A stretch of 64,000 nucleotides of DNA. It comes from Chitinophagales bacterium (GTDB lineage: Bacteria; Bacteroidota; Bacteroidia; Chitinophagales; UBA10324). Every line of letters begins with the position of its first letter. Positions within the stretch are counted from its first letter, which is position 1. Below, in pieces: positions 34,859-43,869 of this stretch. The notes under the pieces are model-generated. The model was not told where the DNA came from. It did no database searches and saw only the letters and a list, made by a program, of their open reading frames with translations. The stretch is taken from contig JANWWJ010000036.1 of assembly GCA_025056305.1 (NCBI GenBank), positions 1 through 64,000 of the forward strand, in the 5' to 3' direction. A program made the translations under genes and the position numbers.

Positions 34859-37222
34859 TTACTCCTTAGAGGTTTGTTTCGACTTTTTGGAGGAGCGGCG
34901 GGGGCTTTCGCGTGCCCTTTGCAACAGGTGTATGCATTCTTCCAGCGTCAGCTCGTGCGGACTGCGCTCTTTGGGTACCCGCGCATTCACATTGCCCTGC
35001 CGGATGTAAGGGCCATATCTGCCATTGAGGACGACAATCCCCTGCTCGGAAAATTCCTTGATGATGTTGTTGTTTTTTTCTTCGATCAATGCTATTGCTT
35101 CCTCGAGCGTAAGGGTAAGAGGATCTTGCTCTTTGCGCAAAGCGTAGAAGCGCTGGTTGTGCAGCACATAAGGTCCGAAGCGCCCTTCGTTGATGATCAC
35201 TTCGTGATTTTGAAAAGTTCCTAACGTGCGAGGCAACTGAAACAAAGCCAATGCTTCCTCCAGCGTGATGGTTTCCAGAGCCTGGCCGGCACGCAATCGC
35301 GCATAGCGGGGCTTTTCCGGATCGTCGCTATGACCGATTTGCACCATGGGGCCGTAACGACCCATTCGCACCAACACTGGCCGGCCCGAAACGGGATCGA
35401 TTCCCAGCTGCCGCTCTCCGGTTTTACGCGCAGCGTGTTGCAACGTCTTTTCTACCTCGCGGTGAAAAGGCTTGTAAAACTCATCAACAAGTTTTACCCA
35501 TTTCTTTTCTCCCAAAGCAACTTCATCCAACTCTTTTTCGATCTGTGCGGTAAATCCATAATCCATTACTTCACGAAAATGTTCCATAAGAAAATCTACT
35601 GTTAAATAGCCGCTGTTGGTTGGCACCAGTCGGTTTCTTTCCGCCCCAATGAGCTCGGTTTTTGTCTCTTTTCGTACTACATCCTGGCTTAAGGTGTAGA
35701 CGCTGTAGCTTCGCGGTGTGCCTTCCCGGCTGCGCTTTTCTACATAGCCCCGCTTCAGAATGGTGCTGATGGTAGGCGCATACGTAGATGGGCGGCCAAT
35801 GCCCAATTCCTCCAGCTTTTTTACCAACGATGCTTCGGTGTAACGAGGTGCCGGCCGCGTAAACCGTTCGGTAGCCACCAACTCGTGCAAGCTGAGCTCT
35901 TGACCTACTTTAAGCGGCGGCAACATCACTTCTTCTTCTTCCCCGGCCTCCTCATCAGAAGATTCGCGATATACTTTGAGAAATCCATCAAACAGCAACA
36001 CTTCCCCCACAGCTACCAAGTGGTGTTCCGCAACCGTAGATATGGAGATGGTGGCCGTAGTACGCTCCAGTTGTGCTTCGCTCATCTGTGAAGCTATGGT
36101 ACGTTTCCAAATAAGCTGATACAGCTTTTGTTCGTCAGCATTGCCTTCGACGCTGCGGTGTTCAATGTAAGTAGGTCTGATGGCTTCATGCGCTTCCTGC
36201 GCATTGATGATTTTCGAGTGATACTGGCGGGGCTGGGCATAGGCTTCACCGAATTGTCGGATGATTTCTTCCTTAATGGCAGAGATGGCCAGTTCCGACA
36301 GTGAGGTAGAATCCGTACGCATGTACGTGATCTTTCCGCTTTCGTACAGCTGTTGCGCAACCATCATGGTCCGCGCCACTGAAAACCCCAACTTACGGCT
36401 GGCTTCCTGCTGTAAGGTCGATGTGGTAAACGGAGCCGATGGAGTCTTGCGCGCCGGCTTTACCTGAATATCTTCAACAATATAATGTGCACCCCGGCAC
36501 TGCTCCAAGAGCTCCAGAGCTTGCTGCTCGTCACGAAAAACGTCCGGCATCTCGGCACGGAATGTGATGGCCTTTCCGCTGGCTTCGGGAGCCGTGAACA
36601 CGGCATGAAGTCTAAAAAATGACTCCGGCACAAAGGCCATAATTTCTCGCTCCCGCTCGACGATCAAACGTACGGCTACCGACTGCACCCGGCCGGCCGA
36701 CAGACTTTTGTGCCCCGGTATTTTTCGCCACAAGATGGGAGACAGTTCGTAGCCGACCAGCCGATCGATGATGCGGCGTGCCTGCTGGGCATTGACAAGG
36801 TTCATGTCTATAGCCCTTGGATGTTTAATGGCCTCCAGCACGGCCGGTTTCGTGATTTCGTGAAACACGATACGACGCGTCTTTTTCGGCTCTAGTTGCA
36901 ACACATCGGACAAATGCCAGCTGATGGCTTCCCCTTCGCGATCTTCGTCGGTTGCCAGCCAAACGGTGGTAGCCTTACGGACTAACTTCTTTAATTCTTG
37001 AACGATTTTTTCCTTTCCTTCGGTGATGACGTATGTAGGCTGATAATTTTTTCGGACATCTACTCCAAAATCGTTTTCGGGCAAATCGCGGATATGGCCC
37101 ATCGACGATTTGACCGTAAAAGATTGATCCAGGAACTTTTCTAACGTGCGTGCCTTGGCCGGGCTTTCGACAATCATGAGATTTGTTTCCTCGGCAGGCG
37201 TCTTGGTTTTTTTAACAGCCAT
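34859..37222 (-). CDS. topA: DNA topoisomerase I
   Basis: This is a 787-residue type IA topoisomerase. The TOPRIM domain has MIVESPAKARTLEKFL and ATDEDREGEAISWH. The active-site Tyr is in KITYMRTDSTSL. The C-terminal region has no zinc-finger Cys. Instead it has three topo-C repeats (GRPVLVRMGRYGPMVQIG, NEGRFGPYVLHN, LNGRYGPYIRQGN) and a Lys/Arg-rich end (RRSSKKSKQTSK). It relaxes negative supercoils and so balances gyrase. A promoter with -33 and -7 elements lies directly upstream. Confidence 0.97.
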   Translation of the reverse strand: MAVKKTKTPAEETNLMIVESPAKARTLEKFLDQSFTVKSSMGHIRDLPENDFGVDVRKNYQPTYVITEGKEKIVQELKKLVRKATTVWLATDEDREGEAISWHLSDVLQLEPKKTRRIVFHEITKPAVLEAIKHPRAIDMNLVNAQQARRIIDRLVGYELSPILWRKIPGHKSLSAGRVQSVAVRLIVEREREIMAFVPESFFRLHAVFTAPEASGKAITFRAEMPDVFRDEQQALELLEQCRGAHYIVEDIQVKPARKTPSAPFTTSTLQQEASRKLGFSVARTMMVAQQLYESGKITYMRTDSTSLSELAISAIKEEIIRQFGEAYAQPRQYHSKIINAQEAHEAIRPTYIEHRSVEGNADEQKLYQLIWKRTIASQMSEAQLERTTATISISTVAEHHLVAVGEVLLFDGFLKVYRESSDEEAGEEEEVMLPPLKVGQELSLHELVATERFTRPAPRYTEASLVKKLEELGIGRPSTYAPTISTILKRGYVEKRSREGTPRSYSVYTLSQDVVRKETKTELIGAERNRLVPTNSGYLTVDFLMEHFREVMDYGFTAQIEKELDEVALGEKKWVKLVDEFYKPFHREVEKTLQHAARKTGERQLGIDPVSGRPVLVRMGRYGPMVQIGHSDDPEKPRYARLRAGQALETITLEEALALFQLPRTLGTFQNHEVIINEGRFGPYVLHNQRFYALRKEQDPLTLTLEEAIALIEEKNNNIIKEFSEQGIVVLNGRYGPYIRQGNVNARVPKERSPHELTLEECIHLLQRARESPRRSSKKSKQTSKE

Positions 37223-37251
37223 ATGTTGGTGCTCTTGTTCCTGAATGCCTG

Positions 37252-37283
37252 CAAAGAAACCTCATGCTCGATAATTTGTCAAA
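37252..37283 (-). promoter_or_regulatory. Promoter of topA, with -33 and -7 elements
   Basis: The minus strand has TTTG (37283-37280), a 20-base spacer and TTTCTTTG (37259-37252), one base off TAnnTTTG. The spacing equals the Bacteroidota consensus. The -7 element lies 29 bases before the topA ATG. Confidence 0.55.
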
Positions 37284-37389
37284 CCACAACAACCCGCTTG
37301 ATTAATTTGGGCTGTAGTTCTAACGAAAATTTCATTTCAACAAGTGCAGATGTGCATTTCCCTAACTTTCTATAAACAGCATTTCTTAC

Positions 37390-37884
37390 ATGAGGACAAT
37401 TGAAGAAGTATTTCGATACAAACAACACGATTCATATGAAACGCTGGAAGCCTGGCAGCGTGCTTTGCTGATCTATGCATGGGAGGCGCTCTCAACAGCT
37501 TATGCCCCCTACAGCCGTTTTCGCGTTGGCGCCGCCGTGCAGTTAGACCATGGCCAGATTGTTACGGGCAGCAATCAGGAAAACGCATCGTCGCCGGCAG
37601 GTCTATGTGCCGAACGAACGGCTTTAGCCGTGGCCGTCATGACTTATCCCAACCGAATCATCAAGGCAATTGCCATTCGAGCCAGCGCTGAAAACGAGCT
37701 GCTGGCACAACCCGTGGCACCCTGTGGCATCTGCCGCCAAGCCCTTTTAGAACAAGAGCAGCGACAAAACCATGCCATACAATTGTTGTTGCAAGGTGCC
37801 GCTGGCCCGATTGCAGAAATTTCCTCTGTTAAAGATATGCTGCCGCTGTATTTCTGGAGGAACACCGGTGGAAGGAAATATTAA
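37390..37884 (+). CDS. cdd: Cytidine deaminase
   Basis: This 164-residue zinc enzyme deaminates cytidine and deoxycytidine to the uridine forms (pyrimidine salvage). The motif CAERTALAVAV carries one zinc Cys and the catalytic Glu, and PCGICRQALLE carries the two other Cys. AYAPYSRFRVGAAV and SNQENASSPAGL are the substrate-binding blocks. The N-terminal extension (about 30 residues) is typical of the Bacteroidota form. TAACTTTC at 37363-37370 is a near match to the -7 element, 19 bases before the ATG. Confidence 0.95.
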   Translation: MRTIEEVFRYKQHDSYETLEAWQRALLIYAWEALSTAYAPYSRFRVGAAVQLDHGQIVTGSNQENASSPAGLCAERTALAVAVMTYPNRIIKAIAIRASAENELLAQPVAPCGICRQALLEQEQRQNHAIQLLLQGAAGPIAEISSVKDMLPLYFWRNTGGRKY

Positions 37885-37898
37885 ATAAGTTTTTATGA

Positions 37899-39833
37899 TT
37901 ACCGGAACAAAAGCTGGTTGTTGGCAAAATCAATCACGATGTTCATGCGGTTAAGCACATCTACCCCAACCAAAACCGGCTGCTTTTGATTTTCATTTAT
38001 AGACACCGGAACTTGACTCAAGCTTCGTTCCCCTACTTTGACCACGGTAACCTTCCCCTGACTTTCAGCCGGCGACCAACCCAACAAGGCACTTCCTTCT
38101 TGATTTACGCTCACTCCTAAAACCAACGCAGACAACGGATAGAGCTGCTTCACTCCATTGATGATCATTTCAGCCTGTAAGCCTTCTGTGTGAGCGGTTA
38201 ACGGCATCGATGCCGGGGGCACCGGCTTATACCGTTCTTTTATGGCACTCATGGTTTGCTTGATTGCCTCGTTGCCCGGATTAAGCGCCAGCGCCTGCTG
38301 GTAATAGTAGGTAGCTGTTCCGTAATGGTTACGAATGAGATTGATGTTGCCTAAATACTCATAGGCCTCTACCAATTCGCGACTGAAGCGGGTGGCATCG
38401 GAACTGGCTTTTTCCAAGACCATCAGGTAGTAGGGCACGGCCAATCCGCGCACCGAGTCGAGATGGGTATGATCCAGCCCTTGCTGGCTACGACCTCGCC
38501 ACAGGTAGCCCACTGCCCAGTTTGGATTCAGGCGAATCACCGTAGCAAATGCCGAATCAGCAGCAGCATAATTGGCCGCCTGGTAGTGCGAGCGACCCAG
38601 ATTGAAGTAATCGACGATTTGCGCTTTACGCGGTGCAACCGCGATTTTCATGGCATAAAAACGCGCTGCTTCAGGAAAATTTTTTCGGTCGTATTCCCAT
38701 TTGGCCAGATCGCCGTACAGATCAGCTTTGCTGCTGTCCATAGCGACGGCCGCAAAAGCTGCTTTTTTGGCTTCCTCAGCCCGCCCCAAGGCCAAGTTCA
38801 GGCGGGTCTGGTATTCGTAGTCGGCCGCTATGATTTTGTTTGGATCGATCCGGCGAAAGTATTCTTCCAAATGGCGAAGCCCTTCTTCATATTTTCCCGT
38901 TTCATAAGCAGTATAAGCCATCAGACGGAAATAAATCGGCTTGTCAATCTTGCCCCACAACGAAGCCAAAATATCTGCAACTTCATTATATTTTTTTGTT
39001 AGAAACAAGAATTGCGCATAGCGGAAACGGGTTTCGTCGCTCTCATCAGCGAGCTTGAGGTACTGATGATAATCCTGGACAGCCTTTTCGGTTTGTCCGA
39101 TCATATAAAACAATTCCGCCCGCTCTCGGTAGGCGGGTGGGTAATGGGGATCGGCGGCTATGGCCTTATCGAAGTTGGTCTTGGATAATTCGCCGCGTTG
39201 GGCATCGCGCCAGATGCGTCCCATGCGTGTATAGGCTTTGGCAAGAGAGGGATTAAGTTCGGTAGCGCGCTCATAAGCCGATACGGCGTCGCCCGTACGG
39301 CTGACACCCATGCCCTCATAGGCAAGGCCCAACAACCAGTATGCTTCAGCATTTCTGTTGTTGAGTTCGATGACGCGGTTGAGCAGGCTGACGGCACGGG
39401 CGTAATCAGGATGTTCGGCCCGAATGCAGGCTTCAGCTACAGCCAGGTAGTAGTTCTGATCCTTGGCACTGGTGAGGCTTCGGGCTTTTTCAAAATATTC
39501 GTTGGCTTTAGCAGGCTGATTCTTTTCCAAATACGCCCGGCCCAGGCCAATGTAGTTATAATAATTTTTTGCATCTAATGAAAGGCCGTGAGTGAAAACT
39601 GCGATAGCCGAATCTGGTTTACCCAGGTAACATAAGGTGAGGCCGAGGTAGTAAGAGGCCATGGGGTCGGATGGTTGTGCCTGCACTTGTTGCCTAAAAA
39701 GACGGTAAGCTGAATGGAAATTTTCGTATTCCAAGGCCTTGATCCCTTGTTGATATGGTTGAGCAAACAACCCTGGGGTGATCAGCATGATGGCGAGCAC
39801 CTGATGCCAATGGGCCAAGCGATTCTTGCGCAT
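37899..39833 (-). CDS. TPR-repeat protein with a retropepsin-like C-terminal domain lacking catalytic residues
   Basis: This 644-residue exported protein has a signal peptide ending near PGLFAQP. About a dozen TPR-type repeats follow (for example ASYYLGLTLCYLGKPDSAIA, YYNYIGLGRAYLEKNQPAKA, AYWLLGLAYEGMG). The last 95 residues are a retropepsin-like fold: EMIINGVKQLYPLSALVLG, then LVGVDVLNRMNIVIDFANNQ. The position of the catalytic DTGA is occupied by LSAL or VLGV, and no DTG or DSG is present, so protease activity is unlikely. It is the last gene of the exbB-tonB operon. The ATG at 39833 is the start; the frame opens earlier at a TTG (39845). It may be a periplasmic scaffold. Confidence 0.85.
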   Translation of the reverse strand: MRKNRLAHWHQVLAIMLITPGLFAQPYQQGIKALEYENFHSAYRLFRQQVQAQPSDPMASYYLGLTLCYLGKPDSAIAVFTHGLSLDAKNYYNYIGLGRAYLEKNQPAKANEYFEKARSLTSAKDQNYYLAVAEACIRAEHPDYARAVSLLNRVIELNNRNAEAYWLLGLAYEGMGVSRTGDAVSAYERATELNPSLAKAYTRMGRIWRDAQRGELSKTNFDKAIAADPHYPPAYRERAELFYMIGQTEKAVQDYHQYLKLADESDETRFRYAQFLFLTKKYNEVADILASLWGKIDKPIYFRLMAYTAYETGKYEEGLRHLEEYFRRIDPNKIIAADYEYQTRLNLALGRAEEAKKAAFAAVAMDSSKADLYGDLAKWEYDRKNFPEAARFYAMKIAVAPRKAQIVDYFNLGRSHYQAANYAAADSAFATVIRLNPNWAVGYLWRGRSQQGLDHTHLDSVRGLAVPYYLMVLEKASSDATRFSRELVEAYEYLGNINLIRNHYGTATYYYQQALALNPGNEAIKQTMSAIKERYKPVPPASMPLTAHTEGLQAEMIINGVKQLYPLSALVLGVSVNQEGSALLGWSPAESQGKVTVVKVGERSLSQVPVSINENQKQPVLVGVDVLNRMNIVIDFANNQLLFR

Positions 39834-39841
39834 AAAGCGAA

Positions 39842-40738
39842 TCAAAATTCTTTTTTAACCTCTATTACGCGAACCGGCTGCTTGACAGCCAGTAAGCCGA
39901 ATCGGTGAACGGCCAACTGCCCGTCCTGCGCCATAAGAAAAGTTCCAAAACCCATGCCGACGCTTACGCCTTTTTCCCGAATAATGAGATAGATTTCTCT
40001 CAGAAAAGGATAACAACGGCTCAATAAATGAGGCCGAGCCGGAAGACATATGCGCCCGCTGGTATCCTGAACAGCCAATACCCTCACTCGTTGCAAGATA
40101 GCCTCTGAAATGGTATCGCCCCGTTTGCTGATCCAGCTTGAACTGATGACCCCAACTGCCTCGACATTCTGTTCAATGTAGCTGACCACAGCTTCCTCGT
40201 CGGCAACAGCAAAAACTCGAGGGCTTAGCGTGCGTCCTTGGGGCAACAACTGTTGCAACGATCGATATAGGGCTGACCTCATGCCCGGAACAATGATAGG
40301 TCCGGTTTGTCCGCCGGGGGCTTTTCCTTCCAGCAACTGATACAGTTGTTCTACGGTATAAACAGTGTCGGTTCGCTTGCGGTTGACGATGAAGGCGATG
40401 CCATCGCCGGCAAATAAGAGTTGGCGCACCACTTCTCCTTTCTCGCGCACGGGCAGTGTTTCGGCATCGGTGAGTTGTCGGCTGAGCAAGGCCAGCTGCG
40501 CAGAATCTGCCAACAACAGGCGGGAAACCTGCTCTTCGTCGGCATAGATGGCGGTAATGTCGGCCTCAGGATATCGAGCTTCATAGATCTGTATGAGATC
40601 GTCCATCAAAGGACGCAAGGTGGCATCGCAGGCAACCGTAAGTTTGCCGGCTATCAGCGAGGGCTCTTGTTTTTTCTTTCCAGAAGTACAAGATGCCCAA
40701 ACGACGAGCACAAAAAGCCAAAGCGCGCCTGCTTGCAT
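39842..40738 (-). CDS. PstS-like periplasmic substrate-binding lipoprotein
   Basis: This is a 298-residue lipoprotein with lipobox VVWASC and a PBP-like fold. Recognisable segments are GKLTVACDATLRPLMDDLIQ, YPEADITAIYADEEQVSRLL, LLFAGDGIAFIVNR and VEAVGVISSSWISKRGD. The layout resembles phosphate-binding proteins of the PstS type. No permease or ATPase gene is near, and the true pst operon is elsewhere in the window. It lies between a small membrane-protein gene and a TPR gene downstream of tonB, so a role in the Ton or envelope system is more likely than transport. The function is unproven. Confidence 0.8.
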   Translation of the reverse strand: MQAGALWLFVLVVWASCTSGKKKQEPSLIAGKLTVACDATLRPLMDDLIQIYEARYPEADITAIYADEEQVSRLLLADSAQLALLSRQLTDAETLPVREKGEVVRQLLFAGDGIAFIVNRKRTDTVYTVEQLYQLLEGKAPGGQTGPIIVPGMRSALYRSLQQLLPQGRTLSPRVFAVADEEAVVSYIEQNVEAVGVISSSWISKRGDTISEAILQRVRVLAVQDTSGRICLPARPHLLSRCYPFLREIYLIIREKGVSVGMGFGTFLMAQDGQLAVHRFGLLAVKQPVRVIEVKKEF

Positions 40739-40741
40739 GAG

Positions 40742-40927
40742 TCAATGAGGTTTACGAAAAAGGGTAATGTAAGCCCGAAAAAGGGCATAGGCCCAAAAGG
40801 CAAGTCCCAATACGACACGCAAGGAACCGGAAAATTCTGGAAACCAATGAGTCAGCAACAATATAGTTCCTACGCTTACATAGGCCAACACCATGATAAA
40901 ATGAAATAACCTCTGGCTGGCCCTCAC
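40742..40927 (-). CDS. Small two-helix membrane protein in the Ton operon
   Basis: This 61-residue protein has two predicted membrane helices: FIMVLAYVSVGTILLLTHWF and LRVVLGLAFWAYALFRAYI, with a basic end (RKPH). The start is GTG at 40927, 9 bases after the tonB stop. ATG at residue 12 would shorten the first helix. Small proteins like this occur between TonB and the binding-protein gene in other Bacteroidota, which supports it as real. The function is unknown. Confidence 0.65.
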   Translation of the reverse strand: MRASQRLFHFIMVLAYVSVGTILLLTHWFPEFSGSLRVVLGLAFWAYALFRAYITLFRKPH

Positions 40928-40936
40928 GCACCCAGT

Positions 40937-41731
40937 TTATTCAGCACCCAGTTTAAATGTAATGGGCAACTTAAAATAAACCTTCACCGGCTGACCGTTC
41001 TGTCGCCCCGGCTTCCACGGAGGCATGGACTTGACGACACGAATAGCTTCCTCTGTCGTTCCCCCTCCGATTTCCCGCAAAGGCACGATATCGGAAATGT
41101 TGCCGTTTTCATCCACGACAAACTGAAGTACGACGCGCCCCTCAATGCCGTTCTCGCGTGCGGCCGGCGGGTATCTGATGTTTTTCTGCAAATACTTCAT
41201 CAACTCAGCCTGCCCACCGGGAAATTCAGGCATCTGCTCCACATAAGTAAAAATCTGAGGCTTCACCTCTTCTTCTACGACGGTGGCCTGCTGCACGGCA
41301 CTGAAATCATACTCGACGTTATCGCTGGCCGGGCCTGTCTCCACGGTTTTGAGTTCTTCAATTGGCGGAGGCACATCTTCTTCCCGCACTTCTTCATCGG
41401 GCTTGATGATGGGCGGAGTAAATTTCACCGTTTTGGGAGGAGGAGGCAGATCAGGCGGTGGCGGCGGTGGTGTGTTCTTATCAATGGGTGGTGGTTCAGA
41501 CAGCTCTGTGATTTTTATCTTTTTTTCCACAACTGGAGGGGCCGGCTTTTTGAAAAGCTTCAGGATGTAAGGCATGGAAAAGCCCAACATGAAGACAGCT
41601 GTTCCTACAATAAGTCCTATGGTAAGGTGACGCAGGTAACGCTTGCGCAAGTAATAAGCCCCATAGCTCTTATTGCGGCCTTCAAAAACCAGGTCATCAA
41701 GTTCTGCCTTCAGGATTTCTTCCGGTCGCAT
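40937..41731 (-). CDS. tonB: TonB energy transducer
   Basis: This 264-residue protein couples the proton-motive force to outer-membrane receptors. The cytoplasmic N-terminus (ELDDLVFEGRNKSYGAYYLR) is typical of Bacteroidota TonB. One helix (LTIGLIVGTAVFMLGFSMPY) is followed by a Pro-rich periplasmic linker (ENTPPPPPPDLPPPPKTVKF-type). The C-terminal domain has QMPEFPGGQAELMKYLQKNI, RYPPAARENGIEGRVVLQFV and KSMPPWKPGRQNGQPVKVYF. It follows the two exbD genes with normal spacing. Confidence 0.95.
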   Translation of the reverse strand: MRPEEILKAELDDLVFEGRNKSYGAYYLRKRYLRHLTIGLIVGTAVFMLGFSMPYILKLFKKPAPPVVEKKIKITELSEPPPIDKNTPPPPPPDLPPPPKTVKFTPPIIKPDEEVREEDVPPPIEELKTVETGPASDNVEYDFSAVQQATVVEEEVKPQIFTYVEQMPEFPGGQAELMKYLQKNIRYPPAARENGIEGRVVLQFVVDENGNISDIVPLREIGGGTTEEAIRVVKSMPPWKPGRQNGQPVKVYFKLPITFKLGAE

Positions 41732-41776
41732 GGCTTTACAAAATAATTAACGATTTAGGGATTGAGAAAATTACCC

Positions 41777-42319
41777 TCATTCGGGGAGCATGGCCAATTC
41801 TTCAGGGGTGGGATCTACTATGGCATACGACTTAATATCGTTGATTTTCATTTCATCCAACATATCAACTAGATTTTGATAGCGTGACTTATCGGTGGGC
41901 TTGATTCCTATGTAAACGCCATTGGGTTTCCAACCGTTAGCCTGCTGGAGAGCCAGTACCTCACGATTACGCTGCTGAATAACCTTGCGAATATTGGTAA
42001 AGTTGGTAACCTCCACTTTAGGGTTTTCAATACCGAAGTAGTAATAAACGCGATCGTTACCTCCCAACAGAATAGTCATTGATTCTGACTCACGGATCTT
42101 AGACATCTGGGCAGTATCCTTCACGTCTTTTTCGGGCATTACGACCTGCATAGCTTTCGGCTTACTCATAGTGGTGGTCAGGATAAAAAAGGTTACCAAA
42201 AGGAAGGCCAGGTCCACCATCGGCGTCATATCCACGCGGGTAGAGAGCTTCTTAGCTCGAACGCCACCTCGTTTTTTGCCGTGGTGCGCCCCTTCACTTC
42301 CGGTCAACATTTCAGCCAT
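41777..42319 (-). CDS. exbD: ExbD/TolR-family proton-channel accessory protein (second copy)
   Basis: This 180-residue protein has one membrane helix. The Asp required for proton flow is in STRVDMTPMVDLAFLLVTFF. The periplasmic domain carries GGNDRVYYYFGIENPKVEV and IGIKPTDKSRYQNLVDMLDE. It begins 10 bases after the first exbD. Two different ExbD copies are usual in this operon type, and the two probably form the heteromeric part of the channel. Confidence 0.95.
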   Translation of the reverse strand: MAEMLTGSEGAHHGKKRGGVRAKKLSTRVDMTPMVDLAFLLVTFFILTTTMSKPKAMQVVMPEKDVKDTAQMSKIRESESMTILLGGNDRVYYYFGIENPKVEVTNFTNIRKVIQQRNREVLALQQANGWKPNGVYIGIKPTDKSRYQNLVDMLDEMKINDIKSYAIVDPTPEELAMLPE

Positions 42320-42328
42320 GGCATCAAT

Positions 42329-42952
42329 CTATTTAAGGGCATCTGGCGGAGGAGGCATTTCATCCGCTGTAATCAAACCAAATTTATTGACTTTGCTGAG
42401 GGCAAGCGTTTCAAAAACATTGCGTACGGCCGGATAGGTGGCGTTCAAATCGCCTTTGATCAGGATTACAGGGTTGTTTCCTGCCCTCCGACCATTTTCC
42501 AACCAGTAATACAGTTCATTAGCCAAGCTCTTAGTGGTGTCGGCAGGAATGCCGGGCTGTTCGACTTTTCTACGGTCTTCTGGCGGCAAGGCAAGAAAAC
42601 TTTTCAGCTGGTTCATGGGCATGCCAATACTGCTGCCCACGACAAAAGCATTAATCTCATCCAAGGTGAAATTGATGCCATAGGTTTCCCCCATGCGCTG
42701 GATCAGTTCCCGGCGATAGTTCTGATTGTCCAAGTCAAAAAAGATGCGGCCGTCGGGAGCAATGGTGATGGTAAGGTTTCCTTTTTCCTGCGGTTGGGTC
42801 ATCGAGGTTGAAGAAGGCATTTGGACCTGAACGGGCTCGTCAGGTCGAAACTGTGTGGTAAGGATGAAGAAAGTCACCAGCAGGAAGGCCACATCCACCA
42901 TAGGGGTCATGTCTATGGCGGTGCTGGCCCGAGGCATTTTGAGTTTGGTCAT
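42329..42952 (-). CDS. exbD: ExbD/TolR-family proton-channel accessory protein (first copy)
   Basis: This 207-residue protein has the same plan as its neighbour: a basic start, one helix in STAIDMTPMVDVAFLLVTFF with the conserved Asp, then FRPDEPVQVQMPSST and a periplasmic domain with TITIAPDGRIFFDLDNQN and NPVILIKGDLNATYPAVRN. It is longer than ExbD of E. coli (141 residues) because of an extra segment in the middle. It sits 9 bases after exbB. Confidence 0.95.
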   Translation of the reverse strand: MTKLKMPRASTAIDMTPMVDVAFLLVTFFILTTQFRPDEPVQVQMPSSTSMTQPQEKGNLTITIAPDGRIFFDLDNQNYRRELIQRMGETYGINFTLDEINAFVVGSSIGMPMNQLKSFLALPPEDRRKVEQPGIPADTTKSLANELYYWLENGRRAGNNPVILIKGDLNATYPAVRNVFETLALSKVNKFGLITADEMPPPPDALK

Positions 42953-42961
42953 CGCTGCCTG

Positions 42962-43756
42962 CTAGTTGTGCTGCGCACTGAAGGTGTTGGTAATGCTGTA
43001 CCCTGCTTCGTCAATTAAGTAAGTAAGCGTATCGATGCGCGTACTGAAATAGCTATAGGCGATGATGGCCAATGCTGAAGTGGTAATGCCCGTAGCTGTG
43101 TTTACCAGGGCTTCGGAAATACCGATAGACAAGGCAACAGAATCAGCAGCACCCGACTGGCCCATGGCCGAGAATGCCCGTATCATGCCGAAAACCGTGC
43201 CAATAAGTCCGGTGAGGGTACCTAAAGGAGCAATGGTAGCTATGAACGGCAGGTTGCGTTGCAACATGGGCAATTCTAGGGCCGTGGCTTCTTCAATTTC
43301 TTTTTGAATAGCCAGAACCTTTTGTTCATGCGTTAGCTGCGTGTTGACCACCATCTCCCGGTATTTCTTCAAGCCGCTCTTGATGACGTTAGCAACAGAG
43401 CCGCGCTGTTTGTCGCATTCGCGTTCGGCAGCATCTAAATCATTGGATGCAAGGTGGTACTGCACACGCCGTACGAAGTTGGCGGCATTGCCTGTGCCGC
43501 GGGCGCGTGTGATGGTCAACAAACGCTCAATGGTAAACACAATCACCATAAGCAGTTGCGTCAGAATAATGGGCACCATAAATCCTCCTTTATACATGAC
43601 ACCGGCAATGTTGCCAACCTTAGGTTTCTCGCGATGTTCATCAACGAAATTGTCCGGATCGCCCAGATAAAATTCCCAGATGATGTATGACACCGCGTAG
43701 CAAACGACGATAACCAGTATCGGGAATATGTTTGCAAAAGTGCTTCGCTTACTCAT
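42962..43756 (-). CDS. exbB: ExbB/MotA-TolQ-family proton channel
   Basis: This 264-residue protein probably has four membrane helices in two regions. The N-terminal one starts FANIFPILVIVVCYAVSYII. MVPIILTQLLMVIVFTIERL has a conserved Glu. The core block is LPFIATIAPLGTLTGLIGTV, followed by AFSAMGQSGAADSVALSIGI and SEALVNTATGITTSALAIIA, which form the proton-conducting helices. It is the first gene of the operon and has the best promoter in this window. Confidence 0.95.
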   Translation of the reverse strand: MSKRSTFANIFPILVIVVCYAVSYIIWEFYLGDPDNFVDEHREKPKVGNIAGVMYKGGFMVPIILTQLLMVIVFTIERLLTITRARGTGNAANFVRRVQYHLASNDLDAAERECDKQRGSVANVIKSGLKKYREMVVNTQLTHEQKVLAIQKEIEEATALELPMLQRNLPFIATIAPLGTLTGLIGTVFGMIRAFSAMGQSGAADSVALSIGISEALVNTATGITTSALAIIAYSYFSTRIDTLTYLIDEAGYSITNTFSAQHN

Positions 43757-43786
43757 TTTAAAAAAGTTTGATGATTAACGGGCTGG

Positions 43787-43817
43787 CAAATTTAGGATTA
43801 ACTTTTACACATGCAAA
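43787..43817 (-). promoter_or_regulatory. Promoter of the exbB-exbD-exbD-tonB operon
   Basis: On the minus strand TTTG (43817-43814), a 19-base spacer and TAAATTTG (43794-43787) form a complete match to the Bacteroidota consensus TTTG-N19-21-TAnnTTTG. The -7 element ends 30 bases before the exbB ATG. Confidence 0.75.
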
Positions 43818-43869
43818 TGAACCATTAGGGCAGTACAAGACTGTTAACACTTTCTTTTCACAGCATTGA

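Noticed and set aside
39842-40738. Second phosphate-uptake binding protein of a pst operon
   Set aside because: No permease or ATPase genes are adjacent and the gene is embedded in the Ton operon, so transport is not supported.
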